DNA of 64,000 nt from the NCBI GenBank assembly GCA_020744425.1, contig JAGMUV010000011.1, positions 1,364,001 through 1,428,000 on the forward strand, written 5' to 3'. Shown in pieces: positions 23,033 to 34,429 of the stretch (the first letter of the stretch is position 1; the number at the start of each line of letters is the position of its first letter). The DNA is from Dactylonectria macrodidyma (lineage: Eukaryota; Ascomycota; Sordariomycetes; Hypocreales; Nectriaceae). Under the pieces are notes generated by a model, which worked only from the letters and a program-made list of their open reading frames with translations, ran no database searches and was not told the origin of the DNA. The translations under genes and the position numbers were made by a program.

Positions 23033-24760
23033 TCAAAGTTCCTCAACCTGTAATGTCTTCTGTCCGAGATCAGCCAACTTTTCCCGCTGCTGACCTAAAA
23101 CTGATTCCCCTCGCAGATGCAGAAGCCATAGCTTCATCATCTCAAGCGTCGATTCAGGTTGGTCATAAGAAGCCTAATGGCGGAGATCGTTAGAATTTGT
23201 ACCTAGCGTACGTATGAGTTTCAAAAATGGACCACGTACCATACGTCCAGCCTCTTCGAGCTCAATCATCCAAAGGTTAGAAAACGCCTTGACTCGTCCA
23301 CTTTTCTGGCCCTTAGATGGGGCCCAAGGAAGCTCCTCCCATGGGACGGCTCGAAATGGCGCCCTTCCTTGCCACTTGATTCCACGGAGGGCTTCGAATA
23401 TCGCATCAGGATTGAACATAGGGTCTGTGACCCCTGAGTAGACAAGAAGATCGATTGGGCCAGGGGTAGCAGGGCGGGACATATCAGATTTGCGACCCGC
23501 TTGTAGAATAGTGCCCAACTGCTTTGTCGAAGAGATCAAGCCTTCTCCAGACAAGGTGTGCCATTTTCTAGCAGGGTCAGATATTCTTGCCCATGACTTC
23601 TTCTTCCCTTCCGTCTCTGAAGGAACTTCAAGTAGATCGGTTAACACCTCGGCAGAGTTCAGGAACGCGCTCGGGCGATCTATGTCACTGTGACATTCAT
23701 CAATACTCCCACAGTCGATCCTTCGGCGATCATAGGTGCTTGTGTTTGCCGCTCGCAGAGGTTCTAGGAACTCTTCAAGACATGATTGTATGGCCGCATC
23801 GAAGAAAATGGGCTCTTGGGGATTCCTTGAGCAAGTGCGCAGAGCCGTCTCGCATGCGTCAAGCTTCGTAAGGGCCTTGCCACAGTTCTCTCCGCTCACG
23901 CGTGGAGGAAAGTTGCGGTAGTCAAAGCAGGATGCGTCGTACAAAGAGGGCAACTGCACACTTGGGTCGATTAGGGGATTACCAAGTATGACGGACCGTA
24001 ATGGAATAGTTTCGTTAACTAATGGACCTAAGGGTGCTGACAAGAGAAAGTCGTTATACTCAATGATTGTCGAGGCAAATGTTGAGATGCCGTGTCCCGC
24101 ATAGGAATCTCCTCCGATATGGAGATCATTGTCGGCCAAATGCGGGAATGCCTCGTAGAATATCTTGAGAAAGTTGATGAGATCCGAAGATAGCCCCTCG
24201 GAATCTGAGGGATACGCGCCATGGTCAGTGTCACTGGCATATGAGAAGCCAACGTCTGCGAGCTGATCGATGTAGACGACATTGAATGCCTCAGTCCAAG
24301 ACAATGCGTTATCTCGTGTGCCGCCCTTGTCGTCGGCCAGACATGGGCCGTGCTCGTAGAGCATGCCATGCAAGGAGCTCAAGCCTGGCTCGCCCTGGAG
24401 CCAAACCAACAATGGAGCATTCTCGGGATTATGCCGCGCCTCGTGATACCCTTTACATCCAGAGATAATGTCAGCCAGACCTCAGAAACGGCGACCTTGT
24501 CAGTATGGATTGGGGTTTCACATGCAAAAGAAGAGATGCCAACTGTCAATATCGGCCCAACCAGCATGGTGTGCAACGGCCGCGGGGCAAAGTTGTGTCT
24601 GTTCCGCAGGCCAGCTCTTGACACGCAAAGAGCTGTTACTGAACCTTGAATGAACAGCCTTGTATGATGGGCCGCTTAGCGAGGGCCTCTTTGCAGCCTG
24701 GCAAGGGCTACGTAGACTAAGAAGAATTGCAATAAGCGAAGAGCCAAAGTATCTCATCAT
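23033..24760 (-). CDS. SCPL4, S10 paralogue with catalytic His replaced
   Basis: Exons 24760-24526, 24450-23240 and 23173-23033 give 528 residues. A signal peptide (about 1-22) precedes an S10 fold paralogous to SCPL3. Frame and paralogy require intron 1 to start with GC (GCATGT) and end with AG: a GC-AG intron. The nucleophile survives as GDSYAG (Ser194), and so does Asp421. But the motif normally read as AGH is AGR (Arg481), and the next exon continues ASYDQP. The oxyanion motif is GEPG instead of GGPG. With no other lesion over 528 codons, it looks like a maintained pseudoenzyme, or an enzyme with altered chemistry, rather than a decaying gene. A block-A site lies 250 bp upstream. Confidence 0.85.
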
Positions 24761-25505
24761 GGCCTTGAAGAAGGAGGATGGAGTGGAAGGTTGTTTTGGG
24801 CATTTAGGGAACCAAAGTACCACTTGAAACGAAAGGGTACCATAGGTTGCGAAGGCTCAGGTATACCCGAAACCAGAATTGATCATGGGTTCGGGACAAT
24901 GCACCTATAAGAGCCGGGAAACATTTCTTCTGGGTGCCATAAATTGACTGCAAGCCCCAAGAATTGAAGGGGACCTTGTATTTTTCAGTATAGGACGAAG
25001 CTCTAATGATTGCCTAGTTAGGAAAATTGGATGCAACAACCTGAAAGGCCGGCCCCCGCTTATGGAGGGATGGGGGAAGGAGCCCACTTCGTTCCCTTTG
25101 CCTGCCTGGACAGATTGGCTGACTTGGATCCTTCCGTTTTACCTTTTTTTTTTTTTTTTTGCGACATGATAGCGGGGGACATGTGGTTAAAGCACGTAAA
25201 TGGTTGGGTTTGGCGATTGTGCTGAAACTGCACCTTCTGTCTCATGATGCACGTTTTGGTTAAGCGATAATTAGAACGAGAGGGGTGTTTGCTCATAAGT
25301 AACAGACTGGTTGGATATTGGCTGTGTATCTCTATGACCTTGCATTAACCACATGAGACTTCCTAGAGCCCATTCCGCCATTCCCCCCCATTGTTCCGAC
25401 AATGACTCCACTGTCACAGGTTCAGAAGCGTTGTGAAAAACAACATCCTTCCCAAGACAGTGTCAGGGTTTCGCCCCTTCATTTCTCGGTTACAGTGAAT
25501 CTACT
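24761..25505. other. SCPL4 promoter region; 17-nt T run
   Basis: Contains the block-A motif at 25010-25025 and a homopolymer of 17 T at 25144-25160. No gene seen. It separates block A from the 3' end of the chitin synthase gene. Confidence 0.55.
25010..25025. promoter_or_regulatory. Block-A palindromic motif, site 5
   Basis: TTGCC-TAGTTA-GGAAA, 250 bp upstream of the SCPL4 start codon. It is the last copy; none was found further right. Confidence 0.6.
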
Positions 25506-28500
25506 TTATCCATCACGGGAATAGGTTAGATCGACGTTGGAGAATCGCTCCGTCCCGTTTCTTGTCGCGGTGTCTTCGAAGATACGTGATTCAGACCAAT
25601 ACTCTTCCCAGGTCTTTCGTGGGACGGGATCTAGTTCGGTATCCTGTTCATCGATGATGATCCTTTTGTCCTTCTCGCCGGCCACCATTCGAGTGTTTCC
25701 CCAGTCAAAGTCATCCATATACCAGAAAGAGTACAGTGGTAAACACATGGAAAAGACCGGAAGAGCTGCAAGGTAGATGATCATCCAACCAGCCATATCC
25801 CACTTGCGTCTAATCAGAAAAGCAACGACTTGGATACCGTAAACGATTGCCAATATCACAATCGCCATGATTGGGAGAATATTTGGCTCCCTGACGATTT
25901 GAATGATGAGATATATGATGTAGGCGATGGCGACTGGTTGTAAGACGGTAGTGATCAAGTCAACAATGACAACAAAATGCATGCTGAAGCAAAAGAAACC
26001 GCATATTTGCTTTATTGAAAGCAATTCAATAAGGTTGTGCACGGTCGAGTTTATCCAGCGGCGACGCTGCGACAGAAATACGTCCCAGGTCTCTGGTGCA
26101 ACAGTCCAGGCACGGGCTGAGGGGAGAAATTTCATCTTGTACTTGCCATGGTACTTGAGAAGGAGTGTTGTTAGGTAACGATCCTCCCCTAGTGACAAGA
26201 GATTTTTCATATGAAGTGTATCCACACTGACCGTGGCATAAGATTCCACGATTTTGTGAGAAACGAAAAGCGGTTTGCCTGATTCTGATGCAAAGATGCG
26301 ATACATGGAGAAACAGCCCGGAAGACAGGTCACACAGCCGAAAAGTGACTCAAATGCTTTGCTGAGGTTGTGTGAGATGAAGTACTCGTACACTTGTAGC
26401 ATCGTAACCACCGTGGACTTTGCATTACTCAACCCAGTCTCGCCGCAAAGTGCAATGAGACGTAAATCGTGAGTGAATGCAGATACCATTCGCGTAGCGG
26501 AGTCTTGGGAAACGATGGTGTCCGCGTCAATTTGTAGTATGAACTCGTAGAATGCCGGGTTGACGCCAATGATGTTGTAGATAGAATGATAAATCTCAAG
26601 CTCCAATGGGGACATGGCCAGACCGTAGTGCACGCGGCTGAGGAAGCGCATCAAGATCATCTGCGAGTCCCTCTTGCCGCGATTGCCGGGGCGAGAGACT
26701 TCCGAAGGCTTCCCTACTTTGACGATGACCAAAAATGGAACGAGATGGCCATAAACTTCGTAAAGACCACAGTAAACCTGGCCCATGTTGTGTTGTTGAG
26801 AGCCTTGACCGATAGACTCGAAGAGAAGTGGTTCTGGAGATGCGGCTTCGGGAACACCAAGAATATCTAGGACAATATGCGGCGTAGGTCGATCATTCCC
26901 TTCACCCACGACCATCCCATCGCAGATAACAACGAGTAGCTTTCGCTTATCATCGTATTGCATGCGTGTGACAGAATCGATAGCTCGACGTAGTGAATCT
27001 TCATCTTCCGTGTACGCGGGTATCTGGCAAATGATAAATTTCTCCGACTTCTCAGGTGCGTTCTTGGCGTTCAGCTGCATGGAAGCGGCGAACTTGAAGA
27101 CAACGACACTGCAGAGCAGGATGGATACTACCAAGGGAAGATAATCTGCAAACTGGCACTTTGCAGAGTTTCTTGTATCCAATTTCCCGACGTAGAATAG
27201 ATTGTCCAGGCAGACTTCCATTCGGCTCTTCAAATCCGCGTCAAGGCCAAGATTTTCCCACTCCTTGGTGACATCTCCGCCGGACCCCTGTTGGAAGACG
27301 TCCAAAACCAGCTGATCCATGAAGTTGACAGCGTTTGGATCGTCGTGTTTTGGCTTTCCAGTTTTCGTGTACTGGCGACGCCCTCCGGACATGTACGCCG
27401 TCAGATCATATATGCGGCCTCGTAGAATTCCAATGGTCATATGATTCTTCTTAGCAAGCCTTGAAACAGACTTAGCAGAGTATCCGACGGCTCCCTTTTT
27501 GTACCGTGAGCGGAGCATCATCATTTGCTCGGAGAACCAATCAGGCCGACTATCATTGGTGAAGGCGCGAAAGTCATGGTACCTGGCGTATAGGTCCTGG
27601 CTGTTAATGACACTTGACGGCAGCCCTGTGAGGTTATAAGGCTTGTTGTCGAGGGTGACAGCATCGCTCACAGAGCCGTTGACTCCGGGGCAGAGAGCTG
27701 AGACCTGAACAGGGAACAGAGAAGTTACGTCTGTACCGGCAAACTGAGTCAATAGCTTGGGTGCCAAATAAGGGGGATAGTGATGGGGTAAGAAAGCTTT
27801 GAGGTCAAAAACCTCGCCTCGAATAGCGACGTAGGAGCTTTTGCCGCCCTTTTTCCCGTTGTGAGACGACAATTCCTTAGCGTTTAGCACGTGCTGATTT
27901 GGGCAGATGAGCAGCGGGACAACCATGACAAAGACAATAACGATAGCGCAGCTGGACCAGATGATGATATTTATGGCCAGTTTCTCTCTCCAAGCCATCC
28001 TGACATCCTTGTTCGACATCCTTCCGAGACGATGGATGAACAGGTCCGGAATGAAGAAGGTGAAGGCGTATACTATAAAGATCCAAACCACACGGCCGGG
28101 ATCTTCCTTCTTGGTAATCTCCATGTCTGTTTTGCGTTGTTCGGTTCCTTGTGCTTTACTCGTATCTTGGTATCTGCTAGTTCGAAAACTGGCATCTCCA
28201 CTAACTGTGGAAGCCTCGCATTCGGAGCAAGTAGGAGAGTAGTGAGCATCCAGCCTCCCGGGTTTGATCTCGTCTCTAGGTTGTTTAGGGGCTGCAGAAA
28301 GAAGTCGATCGCTGGACGAGCCTAACAGCTCAGGGTGAGTGGATGCGCGGCTGAGTCTCCAATCTGGATAGAAAGGTGGTGGAGTAGGAGTGCTCTCGCC
28401 CGATTTCTCCATCTCCATCCAGCACCTCTCACTCAATAATACACTGCTGGAGCCAATCACGGCCTCATTTCTCGGCCATTGCTTTTCCACAAAGATTGAT

Positions 28501-30753
28501 CTCACAGTCTCGAATTCGTTTTCAGCAAGCCCGACATGCGGGCCCGCCGAAGCAATAAACTGGCCAAAGGGGAGGGCTATGCTAAAGTCGGCTGATCGAG
28601 CACTGTCGATGATCTCAGGGATGCCTAGTGCCTGTACTTGGGCTCTGACGCATGGAGTGTTGAACTGTCCGGGGGCGCGACGGTCGTTTGAGTTGAGGGA
28701 AAACATGAGATAGAGGTTCGTATTAGGATCCTTGACCAATCTTGAAGCATCCTTCAGCATCCTCGAAAAGCACGATAAAGTGCGCTGAGATATTCGTTTT
28801 CTGCTATCGTCATCCAAGCGACTGGCATCATCTGCCAAGACTCTAGCACGAGATCCAGCCCCCGAGTACGGCGGAGTAACGAGCAATGAAGATGATTGAT
28901 CCAACGCATGGGCCACATTGTCAGTGTCGGAGGATTCCATGGGGTTCTCTGAGCACTGGGAGGAGAGAACATGCGGTGCAACTTCCTGTCGAAATAGAGA
29001 GGCTACGAACTCGTTCGTAGAACTCTCGAAGAAGTCACGAAAGTTACGCAGCATCACATCCCAATCTTCGTTCATCAACTCTGTAGTGGAATATTCGACC
29101 TCCCCGGCGAAGTGTTGCACTGTGAAATGAGCCGTAGTACTCCGTTTGTGAAAATATTTAAGGGGTAAGCCATCGACAGAAGACTTGACGCGAATGGCAG
29201 AGCTCTTTCCATCGAAATGGCTTCGCATCCGTTGTAAAAGCCAGGTTTCGGTGTATTCTTTTCGCCATCGCTCCTCTAACATGCTGATCAACCCCGTGCG
29301 AGGGCTCAGAATGTCTCTGACAGCATTGGAATTGTCAAAGTACTCTGTTGGCACAATGGAGACCTCCTCAGCTTGAAGCATCTCTGTTTTCCGCATCACG
29401 GCACAAAGAGAAAGGTTGTACAAAAATTCGGCTGATGAATTGCGGAGCAGTTGGTCCAACGTTGATCCAGCAGACGTCTGAAGAAAGCCAGAAAAGTCAA
29501 TGATAGAAATTGTGTTGATAGTGGATCCACCAGGTGTGTAAGTCTCTTGATTCATCCTGCCGATAATGTGACGTGTGATCAGGGAGTAAAGCATGCTGGC
29601 AAGGCCTGCTGCGTTTTCCTGAGCCTCCAACGGGCTCAACGCGACCGTGATCGTCTCCGCGCCCACCGTTCTCGTTTGAGTGACTATGAGCGCCTCAAGG
29701 TAAGATGCTTCAACACCGAGGAAAGCAGAAACTAGGTCGAGAGTTTCTGGATTGTGAACTGCGACCAGGTTCGCGCAGTCTTCCAGGTAGCGATCACCAT
29801 TGGGATCCTCCCTTTCAAAGATTTCAGACTGCTGAAATTCTAGCTGTCCAAGGTGGAGGACAACAGCGAAAAGCTCGCAGATTTGCTCAACGTCGACTTG
29901 GTGGAATTTCAACTCCCACAGAGCCCTTTTAAAAAGGTGCAAACCCTCCATATCCCGAGGGTTCTTCCGAAGGTGAGCGGATGGACCCAGAATTTTCCAT
30001 CGGTTCATTGACCCTTGGTGGTTCTTGAAACCATAATGTGCCGTTTCCACATCACTTGCTCCTGCCACCAAGTAATGCAGAATACGATAACTTCCCTCAT
30101 TAGTGGGGGTGTGTGTTATTCGGCTCCGTTGAAGGAAATGGTTCACAATAGTGCCGCTGGTCAGAACTGGCTCAGTTTGTGAGGTATCGAATCGGAGCTG
30201 GTAGAGGAAGTTGGATTTGGAGGATGCAAGGGCTCTCGAAGTTTTTGTAGTTGTCAGGGAATCGAATACGGAATTTGCGAAAGCGGCCATTGTAGACAGT
30301 TGATTTTGCGATCTTTTGAGAATCTCTGCGAGAACCTGAGAGCGAACCGTCGATTTTCCGGAGCCTGACTCTCCCCTTTCCCATATTAGTCAGTGCCTAG
30401 TTGTGCAATGATCTTTCTCACACAGGTGCGGCCTACAAAAAGAGAAATGTCTGATTCTCAGAAAGCCGACTCAAACGAGCCAAAGCTCCGTCCACGACAT
30501 CAACCACCTCTGCTGGTGTTGCATCTCCCTTCCTGGCTGCAGAACCTTTGATGATTGCCTGGTATGTATTAAATACGACAAGCCCATTAGAAGATATCCG
30601 GGTTGCGGGCAATGACGAGTGAAAGCGGCTTGCAAGTTGTGCGGTGATGGATGCGGCAGGCTGGATTGAGGCGGGTAGCGAGAGCGGAGAAGGCTCATCA
30701 TGAAGATATACGTCTCCAGCATCCGGCGGTAAGTTGGGAGACATGTTTGGCAA
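25506..30753 (-). CDS. Chitin synthase with myosin motor domain (class V/VII)
   Basis: Exons 30753-30437 and 30375-25506 give 1,728 residues. A myosin-like head fills about residues 1-600. Its P-loop GESGSGKS (about 107-114) lies right after the intron, a switch-I-like TTTKTSRALASSK follows, and SIIDFSGF resembles switch II. Membrane helices occur near 865-920 and a cytochrome-b5-like domain near 940-1010. The family-2 glycosyltransferase core carries QIDAD (about 1387), EDR (about 1502) and QRRRW (about 1545), then C-terminal helices. It polymerises UDP-GlcNAc into chitin at hyphal tips and septa. The protein ends without the DEK-type domain of class V enzymes, which points to the class VII (CsmB-like) type, though its P-loop is well kept. 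An internal ATG at 30744 is an alternative start. Confidence 0.9.
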
Positions 30754-31790
30754 TCGACTGTCGAGTGGAGGAAAGCGAAACTCTTCGTGGGGTAACCGAA
30801 CGATGAGTGCCGAGTCTGCGCTGTGATTTCATATGGAATGAGTCGAATTATAAGCTCCGCGGATCGGATGGAGTCCCTCTAAGCGAACCTCACGAGACAA
30901 CTTAAATAGCACACCCTAATATGACACAAAGCAACAAGAAGACGGTTGCACTAGACTGAATACGAATGAGGGTGCATGGAATAACACGAGGAGTTCTGCC
31001 CAAAGGCACTCATGCTGAATATCTTCCTATCATATAGAACGACAACTTCCGGGTGCTCCGGACTGCATTGATTCTGTCAGATGCTGTCAAAATAGCCAGG
31101 GTCCAAGAAGATGCATCCGGCGGGCCGGGCTTCGGGGATAAAAACTCCTCTCTAGGCGCCCTACTAGTGTGGTAGAAGACCAAGTCTCTGGTTTCTAAAC
31201 GACCAAGCCAGCGGCCTCAGCCTCAAAATACTTCGGTCCGTCTGCTCATGTCCGCGTCATCCGTGTGTCAGAGGGCAGCCAAATAATTTTGCGTATCGAA
31301 ATGCAGCTATTGGTAGTTGGCCACAGCTAAACGAAGGGAGAAATTCTAGATGTCATTGGCTGTGGAGCCTCTGGCGTCTTTGCGAGACCGAAGAAATAAG
31401 ACCCCGTTGATTGCGTAACACGCGTGTTTGGTGGGTCAGGCACATTCGCTACTGCAATACAAGCATACACGCGGGGGGCTCCATTTGCATGAAGGGAGGC
31501 ATGAAGCATGGAGTAAGCCGCTACTGCCGATCCCTGTCTGCTGTACCTATTATTATCCCTATTACTTCTGAGGCTGAGTAGTGGATTAATTTCTCAGTAC
31601 GATATCCTGTGAAGTTGAATGGATCCCACTAATAGTATATATATCAGCACCTGGACAAGAATGGAGTCCATGGAATGCCAAGCCATCTGCCATCTTTTTA
31701 CCCTCTTAGACTTCACATTATCACTTTCAACAAAAAGCGCCAATACATGCAAAGAACGCGCAACATTCCATCGGAAGCCAACACTCAACA
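30754..31790. other. Divergent promoter CHS / RTA1
   Basis: A 1.04-kb shared promoter with one block-B motif at 31412-31427. No partner chitin synthase (csmA-like) is here, although csmA and csmB orthologues are often head-to-head in other fungi. Confidence 0.55.
31412..31427 (-). promoter_or_regulatory. Block-B motif, site 1
   Basis: Minus strand reads ACACGCGTGTTACGCA. The core with one more pair, AACACGCGTGTT (31417-31428), is a perfect 12-bp palindrome. It lies 363 bp before the RTA1 start codon. Confidence 0.6.
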
Positions 31791-32852
31791 ATGGCGACAG
31801 GCACATTCGTCCTCTATCACTATGACCCGTCTCTCGCGGCAGCAGCCATCTTCGTCGTGCTCTTTGCTCTCTCTGCAGTGTTCCATGTTTGGCAGCTACG
31901 ATCAAAGGCATGGTTCATGATACCATTCTTGATTGGATGCGCGTGTATGTTTTCAAGCAGATGCAGCGCATGAAGGAAAATGCTAATAAATTGGTCGTTC
32001 TAGTCGAAGCCGTGGGATATGTCGGACGCGCCATCTCGGCGACGCAAAGCCCCGACTGGACTACGATGCCCTATGTACTCCAAAGTCTGTTGCTACTCCT
32101 TGGACCAACTCTTCTCGCAGCCTCCATCTACATGATTCTGGGGCGTCTTATTCGTCTCCTCGACGCCGACAACTATTCACTCATCAGGCCGCAGTGGCTA
32201 ACTAAGGTCTTTGTCTTGGGAGATGTGATATCGTTTTTGGCCCAGTCAGGAGGTAAGCCTACAAGCTATCCTCTCTAATCCTCAGGTTTATTCTAATGCT
32301 CTCAATGCAGGCGGCGGTATGCTGGCCAACGCTAAATCAAAAGCGGATCAAGATCGGGGCGAGAACATCATCATTGGTGGTCTCGGAATCCAAGTTGTCT
32401 TCTTTGGATTTTTTATGGTCGTTACTGTCATCTTCCACCGTCGCATAATCGCGAATCCAACCCCTCGAAGTCTTTCCATCGTCGTTCCATGGAGACAGTA
32501 CATTCTAGTACTATACACAGCCAGCGTTTTTATCATGGTACGGTCCGTTTTCCGCATCGCTGAGTACGTTGGTGGTTCGGACGGTACACTTCAGAGCACA
32601 GAGGTGTATATTTACGTCTTTGACGCGACACTGATGTTTACTGTGACTGCGCTCCTCAATGTGTACCATCCGAGCAAGATCATTGCCAATCAGCACAAGC
32701 GCATGTTCTCCGATAGCGATGTCGAGTCGGACACTTACGCTATGATGAACCGAGAACATGGGGGTCAATCTCCAGTCCCTCAAAACGTCCCAAGCCCGTA
32801 CAGCAATGAGCAGTATTCAAACTACAATCCATCACGCTACCAAGGGAAGTAA
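31791..32852 (+). CDS. RTA1-family membrane protein
   Basis: Exons 31791-31944, 32004-32252 and 32311-32852 give 314 residues with seven hydrophobic helices, the RTA1/RTM1/RSB1 layout. The family pattern GC-FE-VGYVGR spans the first intron; donor GTATGT and the TGCTAAT branch site support that splice. QSGGGG spans the second. Family members are tied to lipid translocation and resistance to sterol-targeting drugs and toxic lipids at the plasma membrane. The hydrophilic C-terminus is Ser/Tyr/Asn-rich. It is divergent from the chitin synthase and shares its promoter motif, which supports a membrane or wall stress role (inference). Confidence 0.9.
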
Positions 32853-33166
32853 TAACTCTGTGTTCATGGTAGAAGGGAAGCTCGGGGATCCGGAACGGGA
32901 GAGGGAGTGTGCTACTTCACGATATTGAGAAGAGTCAGAATGCAATGCACCAAATGTATCATCACCGTTAGTAAATTTAATTAATCTATAGAGCTATTCA
33001 GGCATTGAGATCGCTAGCCCAGCCATCTCTGTTAAACCCACCCAGCTCTCATGCTTAGAGGGCGGAAATTCGTAAAAGTCCGCCTCTGTCTCTTGTTCAG
33101 GCAGCCCCGACGTATCACTTACTTCAGTGCAGAATCAAACCTATGCTGCCACATTTGTTACCTAAG
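32853..33166. other. Intergenic between convergent RTA1 and second regulator
   Basis: About 310 bp between two 3' ends; nothing notable seen. Confidence 0.5.
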
Positions 33167-34429
33167 TTATATCCCAGGTTCAAGATATGGATTCAAAAGT
33201 AATGACTGTGGCGCCGCCAGCCAACCCGACCATTCATCCCCTAAAAACCCGGCGACTGAGTTCAGAAGGTAATTCGCAGCGTCGCCAATCAGCCAAACTC
33301 TTTTCCTGTGTTCGAGCAACGCAGCGTAGTACCCAAGAATAATAATAGCCACAGGATTTCTGTTGGCGAGCAAGTCAAGAAACTCCTCTGGCATTAGAAT
33401 GGCCCACCAAAAGATGATATGAATGGTGCGACCTTGGGCTTCTCTGTCTTTCGATTCGTCGAAACCAATTTGAAGAAAGTGAGTAGCCCTTTGGCATGCC
33501 TCTCGCGAGTTTTGGTCTAGGTTGCTTGATAACAAGAGGCGAGCAACTTCATCACAATGATGTCCTCTCGGCTGGATGGTGAAAACTGCTTCGCCCCATA
33601 ACATGACGTCTCTGAGTTTGGACTTCCTGAGAAACGGCCATGCATCGCCTGACAGACTTCTTATACTTCTATGAAGGCGATTATACCGTATAAAGTTGTC
33701 GAGAAACGAATCCAGCCCACTGTCTCGATGTGCAAGGGCATCTGAGAGAAGATGGCGGCTCATCAGAGAGGAGAACAACAGCCTTGCAACGCAGGATGTT
33801 TCATCGACTTTGCTCCTGTCATTGTTGAATAAGGAGATTGCATGTGTCTGTAGCTGCATTGCGTGACACATATACATGTCTTGTTCAGGGGTGCGGAGGC
33901 AGGCAAGACGGCGAGCAGAGAGAGCCAACGTCTCATACATGAGGTACGGAGCATGGAGTCCAGTTTCGATGACGAGCTTAACTGTATCCAACAGATCGTT
34001 GCCCATTTCAGGAACAAATGTTTCAGCGGTGAAATGGTGCAACAATTCCAGATGCAGCATGTTGAGTGTTATGCCAGTTTCTTTGGCAGCTCCTGACTCG
34101 GGCGACTCTGATTGCACATGTGAATTGACGGCTATACTCAATGAGGTGCTTTGGGGGGCTTCTGAAAAATCAACACCGATGCGAGGTTTTGCAGGGTAGA
34201 TGCATTCACGGCGTCCCAAGTTACAGTGTGCACATATAGGACGCGCCTCATCGCACTTTCAATGCGTGAGTTAGCAAAACCAGAACGTGACAGATGGTCA
34301 ACTACAGCGCACCTTGTAATGACGTCGTTTACATTCAAAACAACCATGTCTCGATTTAATATGCCCTCGACGGGCCTTGACCGTCTTGGAACTTTTGGGA
34401 GCCGGTTGGGAAGCTTGGTGATCTTTCAT
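33167..34429 (-). CDS. Zn2Cys6 transcription factor of block B
   Basis: Exons 34429-34313 and 34255-33167 give 401 residues. The intron sits after the third-cysteine approach (RRHYK), and splicing restores C-x2-C-x6-C-x6-C-x2-C-x6-C at about residues 30-57. A basic Lys/Arg-rich N-terminus precedes it. The C-terminal part opens with LHLELLHHFTAETF, a pattern typical of compact Upc2/sterol-uptake-type and related C6 regulators. Upc2 relatives control sterol and azole responses, but the effector ligand cannot be read here. It is divergent from the FKS gene. Their promoter holds a block-B motif, so it may regulate this block, although the motif lacks an obvious CGG triplet pair. Confidence 0.87.
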
